Positions 15,304-23,939 of a DNA stretch of 64,000 bases are shown piece after piece. Within the stretch, counting starts at the first letter, position 1, and the number at the start of each line of letters is the position of its first letter. A program made the position numbers and the translations under genes. Where the stretch lies: positions 3,410,001 through 3,474,000 of the forward strand of contig NZ_LT607751.1 of NCBI RefSeq assembly GCF_900090305.1, written 5' to 3'. The notes beneath the pieces are model-generated. The model had not been told where the DNA came from. It did not search any database and saw only the letters and a list, made by a program, of their open reading frames with translations. This stretch comes from Micromonospora siamensis (GTDB lineage Bacteria > Actinomycetota > Actinomycetes > Mycobacteriales > Micromonosporaceae).

Positions 15304-16326
15304 ATGACCGAATTGTCGTACCTGTCCGCCGGTGAGCTGTCGTCCGTCGGCACCCCCACGCTGTGGGCGGTGACCATCGCGGGCGTGCTCGTCCTGCTGG
15401 TGCTGGACTTCCTGGTCACCCGCAAGCCGCACGAGGTGTCGATCCGCGAGGCGCTCGGCTGGTCGGCCTTCTACATCGCGCTGCCGCTGGCCTTCGGCGC
15501 CTGGATCTGGTCCCGGTTCGGCTCCCAGCAGGGCGTGGAGTACCTGACCGGTTACCTGGTCGAGAAGTCGCTCTCGGTCGACAACCTCTTCGTCTTCATG
15601 CTGCTGCTGGCGGCCTTCGCGGTGCCGGCCGTGCTGGCCCAGCGGGTGCTGCTCTACGGCATCGCCGGCGCGCTGGTGCTGCGCGCGATCTTCATCGCCC
15701 TCGGCGCCGCCGCCCTGCAGACCCTCGACTTCGCCTTCCTGCTGTTCGGCCTGATCCTGGTCGCCACCGCGATCAAGCTGCTGCGCGACGCCCTCTCCGG
15801 GCACGAGCAGGAGGTCGACATCAACAAGATGCGGTCGGTCAAGCTGCTGCGCAGGTTCATGCCGGTGGTCGAGGAGTACCACGGCACGAAGATGACCATC
15901 CGCCAGCAGGGCCGCCGGGCGCTGACCCCGTTCGCCCTGGTCGTGGTCGCGGTGCTGGCCACCGACATCGTCTTCGCCGTCGACTCGGTGCCCGCCGTCT
16001 ACGGCATCACCGAGGACCCCTACCTGGTCTTCGCCACCAACGCCTTCGCGCTGCTCGGCCTGCGCGCGCTCTACTTCGTGCTGCACGCCGCGCTGAGCCG
16101 GCTGGTGCACCTCAGCTACGGCCTGGCCATCATCCTGGCCTTCATCGGCGTCAAGCTGGGTCTGCACTGGGCGCACGGCATCTGGAAGGGCGTCCCGGAG
16201 ATCCCGACCCTGGCCTCGCTGGGCGTGATCATCGGTGTTCTGGTGGTGGTCACCCTGACCAGCCTGCGGGCCACCCGCCACCGGGAGCCCGGCGACCGCG
16301 AGGTGGTCGCCGACCGGCAGCACTGA
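15304..16326 (+). CDS. TerC family membrane protein (putative Mn2+ exporter)
   Basis: 340 residues, about nine hydrophobic segments. TerC hallmarks are present: LVEKSLSVDNLFVFMLLL with the acidic membrane residues, and VVAVLATDIVFAVDSVPAVYGIT. TerC/Alx proteins export manganese; this assignment is strengthened by the Mn riboswitch directly upstream. The ATG at 15304 follows GAGGAGG at 5-base spacing. A long hairpin terminator closes the unit. Confidence 0.92.
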   Translation: MTELSYLSAGELSSVGTPTLWAVTIAGVLVLLVLDFLVTRKPHEVSIREALGWSAFYIALPLAFGAWIWSRFGSQQGVEYLTGYLVEKSLSVDNLFVFMLLLAAFAVPAVLAQRVLLYGIAGALVLRAIFIALGAAALQTLDFAFLLFGLILVATAIKLLRDALSGHEQEVDINKMRSVKLLRRFMPVVEEYHGTKMTIRQQGRRALTPFALVVVAVLATDIVFAVDSVPAVYGITEDPYLVFATNAFALLGLRALYFVLHAALSRLVHLSYGLAIILAFIGVKLGLHWAHGIWKGVPEIPTLASLGVIIGVLVVVTLTSLRATRHREPGDREVVADRQH

Positions 16327-16333
16327 CCGCGGC

Positions 16334-16369
16334 GCGTCGCGGCCCGTCGACCCCGGCGGGCCGCGACGC
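16334..16369 (+). terminator. 13-bp stem terminator after terC
   Basis: GCGTCGCGGCCCG (16334-16346) pairs perfectly with CGGGCCGCGACGC (16357-16369) across a 10-base loop, 8 bases after the stop codon. Confidence 0.85.
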
Positions 16370-16433
16370 CTCCGGTGGGTCCGGCGTACGGGAAAGCTCC
16401 CGTCCCGCCGCCCCAGGGTGGTACGAACTACGA

Positions 16434-17033
16434 GTGGGAATCGTGTCTCCGGGATTCCAGGGGCGGCCGCGTTCGGCCGAACCGGCACTGCCGCCCGGGC
16501 AGTACCTGACCGAGGACTTCCCGGTGCTCTCCGCCGGCCCGACACCGAAGGTGCCGCTGGAGACCTGGGAGTTCGTCATCACCACCGAGAACGGCGACGA
16601 GCGTCGCTGGTCCTGGGCGGAGCTGATGGCCCTGCCCCAGGAGACGGCCGAGGTCGACCTCCACTGCGTCACCCGGTGGTCCAAGCTGCACACCAGCTGG
16701 CAGGGCGTCTCCCTGGACACGCTGCTCGACGGCGTCGACACCGACGCCCACTACGCCCTCGCCCACTCCTACGGCGGGTACACCACCAACCTGCCGCTGG
16801 ACGACCTGCGCGGCGGGCGGGCCTGGGTGGCGCACACCTTCGACGGCGCCCCGCTGCACCCCGAGCACGGCGGCCCGGCGCGGCTGCTGGTGCCGCACCT
16901 GTACCTCTGGAAGTCCGCCAAGTGGGTCCGCGGCATCAAGCTGAAGACCATGGACCAGCCCGGCTTCTGGGAGACCGCCGGTTACCACGACTACGGCGAC
17001 CCCTGGCGCGAGCAGCGCTACCAGGGTGACTGA
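16434..17033 (+). CDS. Sulfite-oxidase-fold molybdopterin oxidoreductase, single domain
   Basis: 199 residues, start VGIVSPGF at the GTG 16434. The SUOX-type molybdopterin domain is recognisable from LETWEFVITTENG, then LHCVTRWSKLHTSWQGV with the conserved molybdenum-ligating cysteine. Further on are HSYGGYTTNLPL and ARLLVPHLYLWKSAKWVRGI. There is no signal peptide or heme domain. The reaction is unknown. It heads an operon with an overlapping FAD-reductase gene and a zinc-ribbon gene, suggesting electrons pass between the molybdenum protein and the flavin reductase. Confidence 0.87.
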   Translation: MGIVSPGFQGRPRSAEPALPPGQYLTEDFPVLSAGPTPKVPLETWEFVITTENGDERRWSWAELMALPQETAEVDLHCVTRWSKLHTSWQGVSLDTLLDGVDTDAHYALAHSYGGYTTNLPLDDLRGGRAWVAHTFDGAPLHPEHGGPARLLVPHLYLWKSAKWVRGIKLKTMDQPGFWETAGYHDYGDPWREQRYQGD

Positions 17034-17796
17034 GGTGACCGCCGCCGCGTCGGGCAGCCGGGCCGCCGCCCCCCTGACCTGGCGGGTGGCCCGCCTCGTC
17101 GAGCGCCGGGTGGAGACGGCGACGGCCCAGACCCTGGTGCTGGAGGTGCCGGGCTGGCCCGGCCACCTGCCGGGGCAGCACGTCGACGTGCGGCTCACCG
17201 CCCCCGACGGCTACCAGGCCGCCCGCTCGTACTCGCTGGCCGGGCCGGCCGAGGGGGAGCGGATCGCGCTGACCGTGCAGAAGGTGCCCGACGGTGAGGT
17301 CTCGCCGTACCTCACCGACGTCTGGGCCACCGGCGACCCGGTGGAGGTACGCGGCCCGGTGGGCGGCTGGTTCGTCTGGCGGCCGGAGGAGAAGGCGCCG
17401 GTTCTGCTGGTGGCCGGCGGCTCCGGCATCGTGCCGCTGATGGCCATGCTGCGGGCCCGGCGCGCGGCCGGCAACCGGTCCGCGTTCCGGCTGGTCTATT
17501 CGGTCCGCACCCCCGACGACGTGATCTACGCCGAGGAGCTGCGCCGCCGGGCCCGCGACGACCACGGCCTGGACGTCGCGTACGTCTGGACCCGGGCCGC
17601 GCCGGACGGCTGGCGGGGTGAGCCGCACCGGATCGGGCTGGCCGACCTGAACACCCACGGCTGGCCGGCCGACCTGGAGCCGCTCTGCTATGTCTGCGGG
17701 CCGACCGGTTTCGTGGAGACGGCAGCGGACCTGCTGGTCGGGCTGGGTCACCAGTCCCGGCGGATCCGCACCGAACGGTTCGGCCCCACCGGGTGA
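17026..17796 (+). CDS. FAD/NAD(P)-binding ferredoxin reductase-type oxidoreductase
   Basis: 256 residues. The FAD-binding RSYSLAGPAEGE (about residues 66-77) precedes the nucleotide-binding LLVAGGSGIVPLMAMLR (about 127-143). The C-terminal CYVCGPTGFVETAADLL completes the ferredoxin-NADP reductase family. No 2Fe-2S domain is attached. Its start overlaps the end of the molybdopterin gene by 8 bases (a GTG at 17035 is an alternative), so the two are translationally coupled and probably function as one oxidoreductase system. Confidence 0.9.
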   Translation: MTEVTAAASGSRAAAPLTWRVARLVERRVETATAQTLVLEVPGWPGHLPGQHVDVRLTAPDGYQAARSYSLAGPAEGERIALTVQKVPDGEVSPYLTDVWATGDPVEVRGPVGGWFVWRPEEKAPVLLVAGGSGIVPLMAMLRARRAAGNRSAFRLVYSVRTPDDVIYAEELRRRARDDHGLDVAYVWTRAAPDGWRGEPHRIGLADLNTHGWPADLEPLCYVCGPTGFVETAADLLVGLGHQSRRIRTERFGPTG

Positions 17797-17813
17797 ACGG
17801 CGAGGAGACGCTG

Positions 17814-18107
17814 ATGACCGACATGTCGTACCTGGACGGCAACATGCTCGACGGGCCGCTGCGCGAGCTCTTCGCGGTGGACCTGAGCAGCGCCACCGGC
17901 CGCTGCGAGTCCTGCGGGATGGTCGGCCCGATGGCCGGACTGCACGTCTTCTCGCACGCGCCCGGCCTGGTCGGACGTTGCCCGAACTGCACCGAGGTGA
18001 TGCTGCGCCTGGTCCGCTCGCCCGACCGGGCCTGGCTGGACCTGCGCGGCGCCACCTTCCTCCAGGTGCCGATGCCCCTGGACCAGCCCCATCCCCGCCC
18101 GCTCTAG
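17814..18107 (+). CDS. DUF6510-like zinc-ribbon protein
   Basis: 97 residues. YLDGNMLDGPLRELFAVDLS begins the protein, and two CxxC pairs (CESC near 30, CPNC near 57) form a probable zinc ribbon. The ATG at 17814 is favoured by a GAGGAG SD 6 bases upstream. It ends the molybdopterin/flavin-reductase operon, 17 bases after the reductase stop. Function unknown; it may be a small redox or assembly partner. Confidence 0.8.
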   Translation: MTDMSYLDGNMLDGPLRELFAVDLSSATGRCESCGMVGPMAGLHVFSHAPGLVGRCPNCTEVMLRLVRSPDRAWLDLRGATFLQVPMPLDQPHPRPL

Positions 18108-18226
18108 GCCGACGCTCCCGCGCCCCGGCGCCGACCCGGGAGTTCGGGCCCGGCCGTCGCGTCGTCGTCGGCCGTCGGTGGCCGGCGGCCGTTTCGTGGA
18201 CTGCGACGGATCGGGCCGGTTCGGCG

Positions 18227-18356
18227 GCTACAGACCTGAGAGCGTGAACGAGTCACAGACCTGCCACATCTCGGTGTGTGCGACCGGCACGGCGGCCTGC
18301 CGGACGACCCGCGTGACCGTTGCGGATGAGTCATCTGTGCTCTCAAGCCTGTAGGC
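18227..18356. repeat. Inverted-repeat element, copy 2
   Basis: Arms at 18227-18256 and 18325-18356 carry the same TGAGAGC and AGTCA cores as copy 1 at 5869-6022. The core between them (about 68 bp) is unrelated to copy 1. The stretch 18108-18226 before it holds only G/C-rich hairpin sequence after the preceding operon, and 18357-18541 shows nothing definite. Confidence 0.6.
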
Positions 18357-18541
18357 GCGTGGAGGCAGCCGTCGGGGCGTTCACGTCGGTTGACCGGTCT
18401 CCCCGATCGCGCCCGATCTTGGAGGTTCGGGGCGGCATGCCGGTCGATTCTTCCCAGGATCTCCACGGAGTCACGTCGCCGATGCCCGCGACGGGCGCGT
18501 TGGGGTGATTGTCCGAATCGCGGGTGACCGGCCGCACCCGG

Positions 18542-18814
18542 GCGGTGGAATGGCGGCCGGGCCCGGGTCGTTACATCATCTGGACGACCGCAGCAGCACC
18601 CCCGGCTGCCAGCGCCGATACCTACGGGATCGGGTCGGGCCCCCGGGAATGATGTGGGGCTGGCGGTCGTTACACATGGTCCGCCGCCACGACGAGCCCC
18701 GCCGGGTCCGTGGCCGTGCCGGACACCCCCCAAGACTTTTTGAGCGCCTGACGGTGCTTGCGCGTCGCCTGACCCCCATCGGGTGGCGTGCCGACCCCCG
18801 AATGGAGCTTTCCC
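18542..18814 (+). promoter_or_regulatory. Conserved leader upstream of hydrolase gene, copy 2
   Basis: Largely the same sequence as 6171-6532 without its 83-bp insertion. It runs from GCGGTGGAATGGCGGCCGG to GGAGCTTTCCC just before the ATG. Both the promoter and any RNA structure should lie here. Together with the duplicated terminator it shows the whole transcription unit was duplicated. Confidence 0.55.
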
Positions 18815-19402
18815 ATGAACTCGATGCTGACCAAGAGCGTGCTGGGTATCGCTGGTCTGGCTTTCGCCGGTGGGATGGCCGCCGGTCCGCTGAACCACGC
18901 CGACACCACCCCCACCACCGCCCTGACCCCGGCCGCCGTCGTGCAGGCCGACAAGCCCGACGCCGGCAAGCTGATCCCGCACGGCGTGCAGGGCACCCAG
19001 TCGCACATCGATCTGAACGACGAGCAGACCGGCAATGTGAAGGCGATCATCGCCGCGACGAAGAAGGCCGGTCTGCCCGAGCGGGCCGCGGTCATCTCGA
19101 TCGCTACCAGCCTGCAGGAGTCGAAGCTGGAGAACCTGGGCCACCTGGGCGACAAGAATGACCACGACTCGCTGGGCCTGTTCCAGCAGCGCCCGAGCTC
19201 GGGTTGGGGAACGCCGGAGCAGATCACCGACCCCGAGTACTCCACCCTGGCGTTTCTGAAGGGTCTGAAGCAGGTCGACGGGTGGCAGGACATGCCGCTG
19301 ACCGACGCCGCCCAGACGGTGCAGGTGTCGGCCTACCCGGATGCGTACGCGCAGTGGGAGCAGCAGGCCGCCGACCTGGTCGCCCAGCACTGGAACAACT
19401 GA
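18815..19402 (+). CDS. Secreted lysozyme-fold (lytic transglycosylase-like) protein, copy 2
   Basis: 195 residues, paralogue of 6533-7120. The signal peptide MNSMLTKSVLGIAGLAFAGG is followed by a short Thr/Ala/Pro linker (residues 29-45) that differs from copy 1. The mature domain is nearly identical: DKPDAGKLIPHGVQG, ATSLQESKLENL, DSLGLFQQRPSSGWGT, and it ends QHWNN. A GGAGC SD precedes the ATG at 18815. Catalytic function is inferred from the conserved glutamate. The two copies form a 12-kb direct repeat pair. Confidence 0.8.
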   Translation: MNSMLTKSVLGIAGLAFAGGMAAGPLNHADTTPTTALTPAAVVQADKPDAGKLIPHGVQGTQSHIDLNDEQTGNVKAIIAATKKAGLPERAAVISIATSLQESKLENLGHLGDKNDHDSLGLFQQRPSSGWGTPEQITDPEYSTLAFLKGLKQVDGWQDMPLTDAAQTVQVSAYPDAYAQWEQQAADLVAQHWNN

Positions 19403-19417
19403 CCCGAAGACAGCACA

Positions 19418-19456
19418 CCGCCGGCCGGCATCCCACCACGGGGTGCCGGCCAGCGG
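19418..19456 (+). terminator. Terminator related to 7137-7170
   Basis: A 17-bp stem with two G-U pairs (19418-19434 with 19440-19456) and an ACCAC loop. Same GGCCGGCA core as the terminator of copy 1. It also lies just past the end of the minus-strand kinase gene at 19483. Confidence 0.8.
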
Positions 19457-19482
19457 CATGTCCGGCGAGCGGCCTGCGATGC

Positions 19483-20424
19483 TCAGGCGTCGACGAGGCC
19501 GGCCAGCTCCTGCCCGTGGGGCGGGTCCGCGCCGGGTCGCCCGCAGGTGATCGCCGCGACCCGGGTCGCGTGTTCCAGCACCGCGTCCAGCCCGGCGGCG
19601 TCGAGTGAACCCACCGCCGACGGCGTTGCGGCCGCGACCTCCACCAGCGCGTCGAGCAGGCCGGCGGTGAAGGCGTCGCCGGCCCCGACGGTGTCCACCA
19701 CGGTCACCCGCCGGGCCGGGTGGTGCCGCTGCACTCCGTCGGCCGTGACCGCGTACGAGCCGGCGGCGCCGCGGGTCACCACGACCAGGCGTACCCCGAG
19801 GGCGATCAGGTGGGCGGCGGCCTGCTCCACGGTGGCGCCGGGCAGGAGCCAGGCCAGGTCCTCGTCGCTGGCCTTGACCAGGTGCGCGTACCGGGCCAGG
19901 GCGAGCAGCCGGGCCCGGGCAGCGGCCGGGTCGTCGAGCACCGCCGGCCGGACGTTCGGGTCGAGGCTGACCAGCACCCGCCCGGCCGCGTGCTCCCGAG
20001 CCAGCAGGTCGGCGACCACGTCCGCCCCGGGCGGCAGCAGTACGGCCAGCGAGCCGGTGTGCAGCACCTCGGTGCCGGCCGGCAGCCCGACCAGTTCGTC
20101 GCTGGTCCACTGCCAGTCGGCCGTCCCGGTGAGGTAGAAGTCGTACTCCGCCGTCCCGGTGGGGTTGAGGGAGACCACGGCCAGGGTGGCCGGCCGGTCG
20201 TCGGCGACGGCGTGCGTCAGGTCGACCTTGTTGGTGTCCGCGTGCGCGCGCAGCCGGCGGCCGAACGCGGTGCGGGAGAACCGGGCCAGCATGGCGGTGG
20301 GCCGGCCGAGCCGGGCCAGCCCGACCGCCACGTTGAGCGGACTGCCGCCGGGGTGGGCGGCGAACAGATCGCCACCCCCGGACGGGGCGAGGTCCACCAC
20401 GGCCTCGCCGAGCACGGTCAGCAC
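19483..20424 (-). CDS. PfkB-family carbohydrate kinase (fructokinase)
   Basis: 313 residues. PfkB signatures are clear: GGSPLNVAVGLARLG (about 26-40) and the C-terminal DTVGAGDAFTAGLLDAL with the catalytic aspartate and anion hole. The sequence pattern fits fructokinases, and the genome context of fructan hydrolases supports ATP-dependent phosphorylation of fructose as the last step of the locus. It begins 3 bases after the stop of the GH32 gene, so the two are one operon. Confidence 0.9.
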   Translation of the reverse strand: MLTVLGEAVVDLAPSGGGDLFAAHPGGSPLNVAVGLARLGRPTAMLARFSRTAFGRRLRAHADTNKVDLTHAVADDRPATLAVVSLNPTGTAEYDFYLTGTADWQWTSDELVGLPAGTEVLHTGSLAVLLPPGADVVADLLAREHAAGRVLVSLDPNVRPAVLDDPAAARARLLALARYAHLVKASDEDLAWLLPGATVEQAAAHLIALGVRLVVVTRGAAGSYAVTADGVQRHHPARRVTVVDTVGAGDAFTAGLLDALVEVAAATPSAVGSLDAAGLDAVLEHATRVAAITCGRPGADPPHGQELAGLVDA

Positions 20425-20427
20425 GGC

Positions 20428-21531
20428 TCAGGCCCCCGCCGTGACCGCGTCGGCCGGCGTACCCGTGGAGGGCGCGCTGTCGGCGGCGGCCGTGGTGTCG
20501 TCGGCCCGGGTCCGCGCGCCGGCCCGGGCCGGGTCGGGGGCGACGTCGCGACGGCCGTGCACCGAGTACGGGGTGCCGGGCTCGGCGTCGCCGAGCAGCA
20601 CCGTGCCGTCGGCGGTGACCCGCACCGGGATCGGGTCGCTCAGCTCGCCGACGAACCGGCCCTGCTCGTCGTGGTTGAGGAAGGCCAGCAGCTGCCACTC
20701 GCCGGCGGCGTCACGCACCAGCCGGCCGCTGTAGAGGCTGTCGTCGGTGAGCCGCTGCGCCCGGGTGACGTCGAACGGGCCGAGCAGCGAGTCGCCGGGG
20801 ACCGCCCAGACGCCGCAGGCACGGGCGTCGCGGCAGCGCTCGGCGAGCTGGTCGTGCAGGCAGGAGAAGATCAGGATCGGCCGGCCGTCGACGATCTCCA
20901 CCTGGGGCACCTCGAGGTGACCGAAGCCGCTGCCCGGCGTGGTCACCGGCGGCTGTGCCTCCCAGTGCACCAGGTCGTGCGAGCGGGCGTGGGCGATGAC
21001 GCCACGGTCGTCGACCGGTCCCTCGTTGGCGCGGGCGGTGATCAGCATGTGCCAGCCGTCGCCCTCCGGGTCCGGGAAGACCCACGGATCGCGCCACGCC
21101 TCGTCCTGCCAGGTGGAGTCCCCGAACCGCTCGTACCAGCGACCGGCTGCGGTGAGCACCGGCGAGGTCGGGTGCCGCTCCCAGGTGACCAGGTCAGTGG
21201 AGGTGGCCAGTCCGATCCGCTGCACCAGGGCCCGTTCGGTGCTGCCCGCGCCGGTGTAGAACATGTGCCAGCGGCCGTCCGGCCCGGGCAGCACCGAGCC
21301 GGTCCAGGTGGCCACGTCGTCGAAGGCCGGCCGGTCGGCGGGGACCAGGGCGTCCGCGAGCTGTGTCCAGGTGCGCAGGTCGGTGGAGACGGCGTGCCCG
21401 ACGCTGGCCCGGAAGTGCCGGCGGTCCGGGTCGCCGAGCGCCCGCGAGGCACGTAGGAAGAACAGGTGGTGGGTGTCGCCCTCGCGGGCGAACCAGAAGT
21501 CCCAGATCCAGGCGTCGGGGAGTCGCAGCAC
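20428..21531 (-). CDS. Cytoplasmic GH32-type beta-fructosidase
   Basis: 367 residues, GTG start with an AAAGGA SD. Five-bladed propeller enzyme: the nucleophile region PDAWIWDFWFAREGDTHHL at the N terminus, the transition-state stabiliser in EAWRDPWVFPDP, and an acid/base region near GHLEVPQVEIVDG. There is no signal peptide and no C-terminal beta-sandwich; instead the protein ends in a disordered Ala/Asp/Thr tail. It is short for GH32 and may prefer small fructo-oligosaccharides such as inulobiose released by the GH172 enzyme. Confidence 0.82.
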   Translation of the reverse strand: MLRLPDAWIWDFWFAREGDTHHLFFLRASRALGDPDRRHFRASVGHAVSTDLRTWTQLADALVPADRPAFDDVATWTGSVLPGPDGRWHMFYTGAGSTERALVQRIGLATSTDLVTWERHPTSPVLTAAGRWYERFGDSTWQDEAWRDPWVFPDPEGDGWHMLITARANEGPVDDRGVIAHARSHDLVHWEAQPPVTTPGSGFGHLEVPQVEIVDGRPILIFSCLHDQLAERCRDARACGVWAVPGDSLLGPFDVTRAQRLTDDSLYSGRLVRDAAGEWQLLAFLNHDEQGRFVGELSDPIPVRVTADGTVLLGDAEPGTPYSVHGRRDVAPDPARAGARTRADDTTAAADSAPSTGTPADAVTAGA

Positions 21532-21604
21532 GGTGGGTCCTTTACCTTCGGCGCCGCCCGGGGGCGGCGGGTGCGTCGAGGCCGCGGCTGCGGCGGGGGT
21601 ACGT

Positions 21605-21620
21605 CGGTACGGCCGTACCG
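21605..21620 (-). promoter_or_regulatory. 16-bp palindrome upstream of the GH32/fructokinase operon
   Basis: CGGTACGGCCGTACCG is a perfect palindrome 74 bases upstream of the GTG at 21531 and 48 bases beyond the stop of the LacI gene at 21668. It could be a repressor operator for the downstream pair or a terminator-like hairpin of the LacI gene. Confidence 0.45.
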
Positions 21621-21667
21621 GCGAGGGCCGGTCGGCGGTGGTGTGTGGCGGGGGTGGGGACCCGTCG

Positions 21668-22702
21668 TCAGCCGGGTGGGGCGGCGACCGACGCGCGCGT
21701 GACCAGCGGGCACGGCATGACGACCTGCCGCGCGGCGCGCCGTCGCGCCCCCTTGGGCTGGTTGAGCAGCTCGACCATGGTCTCCACGGCCCAGGCGCCC
21801 ATCTCGTAGTGCGGCAGGGCCACCGTGGTCAGGCCGGGGTGCAGCCCGTCCGCGATGAGCTCCTGGTTGTCGAAGCCGATCACCGACAGGTCGTCGGGGA
21901 TCCGCAGGCCGAGTTCGGCCGCCGCCCGGTAGGCGCCCATCGCCATCCGGTCGTTGAAGCAGAACAGGGCGGTCGGCCGCCGCGGGCGGGTCAGCAGTTC
22001 CCGGGCCGCCCGGTAGCCGCCGAGGGTGTCGGAGACCTCGGCGAGCACCAGGTCCGGCCGGTAGGGCACCCCAGCCTCCCGCAGCGCCTCCTGGTAGCCC
22101 AGCAGGCGGCCGCGGGTGGCGGGGATGTCGTCGACGTTGGTCACGAAGCCGATCCGCCGGTGCCCCCGGTTGAGCAGTTCCCGGACGGCGACCCGGCCGC
22201 CACCGATCTCGTCCGGCACCACCGAGGGCAGGCTGGGGTCGGTGCTGGCGGCGTCGAGCAGCACCACCGGCATCGGCCCCAGCTCGTCGGGGACCTGTAC
22301 GACCCGGTGGTACATGGTCGCGTAGAGCACCCCGTCGACCCGGTGCTGCGCCAGCGCCTGGATCTCCCGCCGCTCGACCTGCGGGTCGCCGCCGGTGGTG
22401 AGCAGCATGAGCACCCAGCCGCGGGCCGAGGCGGTCTCCTGCGCGCCGAGGATGATCCGGCCGGCGTGCGGGGTGGTGGCGATGACGTCGCTGAGCAGGC
22501 CGAGGGTGTGCGAACGTTGCAGCCGCAGCCCCCGGGCCAGCCCGTTGGCCGCGTAGCCGAGCTGTCGGGCCGCCGACTCGACGCGTTCGCGGGTCTCCGG
22601 ACTGACCCGGGTGCCGGACTTGTTGTTGAGCACGTGGGACACCGTGGTCACCGAGACGCCCGCGGCCGCGGCCACGTCCCGGATGCTCACCTTGGATCCC
22701 AT
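21668..22702 (-). CDS. LacI-family repressor of the fructan locus, paralogue A
   Basis: 344 residues. The N-terminal HTH SIRDVAAAAGVSVTTVSHVL is followed by hinge ANGLARGLRLQRS, then the effector domain with GLLSDVIATTPHAGRIILGA and the C-terminal CPLVTRASV. It shares these effector-domain blocks with the LacI protein at 27223-28248, so they are paralogues, but the recognition helices differ. It sits between the GH172 and GH32 genes. A fructose-derived ligand is likely. Confidence 0.92.
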   Translation of the reverse strand: MGSKVSIRDVAAAAGVSVTTVSHVLNNKSGTRVSPETRERVESAARQLGYAANGLARGLRLQRSHTLGLLSDVIATTPHAGRIILGAQETASARGWVLMLLTTGGDPQVERREIQALAQHRVDGVLYATMYHRVVQVPDELGPMPVVLLDAASTDPSLPSVVPDEIGGGRVAVRELLNRGHRRIGFVTNVDDIPATRGRLLGYQEALREAGVPYRPDLVLAEVSDTLGGYRAARELLTRPRRPTALFCFNDRMAMGAYRAAAELGLRIPDDLSVIGFDNQELIADGLHPGLTTVALPHYEMGAWAVETMVELLNQPKGARRRAARQVVMPCPLVTRASVAAPPG

Positions 22703-22774
22703 CAGCTCATCACCGCATCACTCGGCTGGGGTCGGTCGTCCGGAAAGGACGGCCGGCCAACGGTATCGGACCGG

Positions 22775-23902
22775 TCACTCGTCCCACAGGCCGTGCTCGG
22801 GCCAGCGGCGCGGCAGCCGCTCGGCCACCGGCGGCAGCTCCGGCAGCGGCTTGTGCGGGTGGTGCTGGTACCAGTACGCCACCGAGGAGAAGTCGTTGCC
22901 CTGGTCGTTGGCGTGCCCGTGCTCGATCGTCACCTTGATGGACTTCGAGAAGCGCACCGGGTCCTCGATGTGGAACCGGTACATGCTCCACAGGCCGAAG
23001 TGCTCCTGCGGGCTGCTGGCCAGGCTGATGCCGTGGTACGGCCCGGCGTACGCGCCGCTGGGGAAGCCCCACGCCGCGTTGAAGTAGTCCTCGGTGCCGG
23101 TGCCGTGCAGCGACGGCGGCCACTGCTCCCCGTCGATGAAGATCATGTCGTCGCCCTCGCCCGGCCAGGTGTACGGCTGGTTGGAGGCGTTGTGGTTGTC
23201 GATGCTCAGCACGCAGCCGACGTAGTGGCCCGCCCCGCCCTCGGCGTCGAGGATGACGTAGTTGTCCTCGCCGGTCAGGTTGACCCCCGGCAGGTCCCAC
23301 GGCGCCGGCACCTCACCGGGAGCGAGGCCGTTCGGCACCGGGGTGCAGGGCTTCTCCTGCCGGTAGTACGCGTGGAAGTACGCCACGTCGTCCGGCTTCG
23401 CCTCGTCGGTCAGGTCGTAGTCGACGTAGTAGAACAGGTTCTCGATCGGCATGTCCGACTCGTTGCGGATGACGATCTTCGCGCTCGTGCCGAACGGCAT
23501 CGGGAAGTACGAGTTCATCGCGGCGGCGAACGGGCCCTTCGGGCCGCGACGCGGGCCGAACACCATGCTCAGCGGCAGCGACACGTAGTGCGTGCAGGTG
23601 GCGTGCCCGACGCCGAAGAAGTCGCCGAGCGGGCTGCGGACGCTCGGGTTCTCCTCGCCGTCCCAGTACATCTCGATGACCAGCTTGCGCAGGTACTTCT
23701 CGGAGTAGCAGCGGGTGGTCAGCCAGATGTGCTCGATCACGCCGGTGCCGGTGATGTCGGCCAGCACGTGGGTCTCGCCCGGCGGCACGACGGCGAAGTC
23801 GCGGTTCCCGCCGGTGCGGTCCCAGCTCGACTCGCGCTTGGAGCGACCGGCCTTGACCCGGGTGAGGCCCGCCAGCGGGCTGGTGGGGCGCCAGAACGAC
23901 AT
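22775..23902 (-). CDS. GH172 (DUF2961) difructose-dianhydride hydrolase
   Basis: 375 residues, no signal peptide. DUF2961 is recognisable from RKLVIEMYWDGEENPSVRSP and GDFFGVGHA near the N terminus, FPMPFGTSAKIVIRNESD in the middle, and DDMIFIDGEQWPPSLHGTGT with EDYFNAAWGFP in the C-terminal half. The founding GH172 enzyme hydrolyses alpha-fructofuranosyl linkages of difructose dianhydride I; other members act on D-arabinan. A GH91 inulin fructotransferase in the same locus makes dianhydride hydrolysis to inulobiose the best prediction. It lies 37 bases after the second permease gene. Confidence 0.88.
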   Translation of the reverse strand: MSFWRPTSPLAGLTRVKAGRSKRESSWDRTGGNRDFAVVPPGETHVLADITGTGVIEHIWLTTRCYSEKYLRKLVIEMYWDGEENPSVRSPLGDFFGVGHATCTHYVSLPLSMVFGPRRGPKGPFAAAMNSYFPMPFGTSAKIVIRNESDMPIENLFYYVDYDLTDEAKPDDVAYFHAYYRQEKPCTPVPNGLAPGEVPAPWDLPGVNLTGEDNYVILDAEGGAGHYVGCVLSIDNHNASNQPYTWPGEGDDMIFIDGEQWPPSLHGTGTEDYFNAAWGFPSGAYAGPYHGISLASSPQEHFGLWSMYRFHIEDPVRFSKSIKVTIEHGHANDQGNDFSSVAYWYQHHPHKPLPELPPVAERLPRRWPEHGLWDE

Positions 23903-23939
23903 GGTGTTTCCTTTCGGGGGTTGTGCGGGGTGGAGCGGG

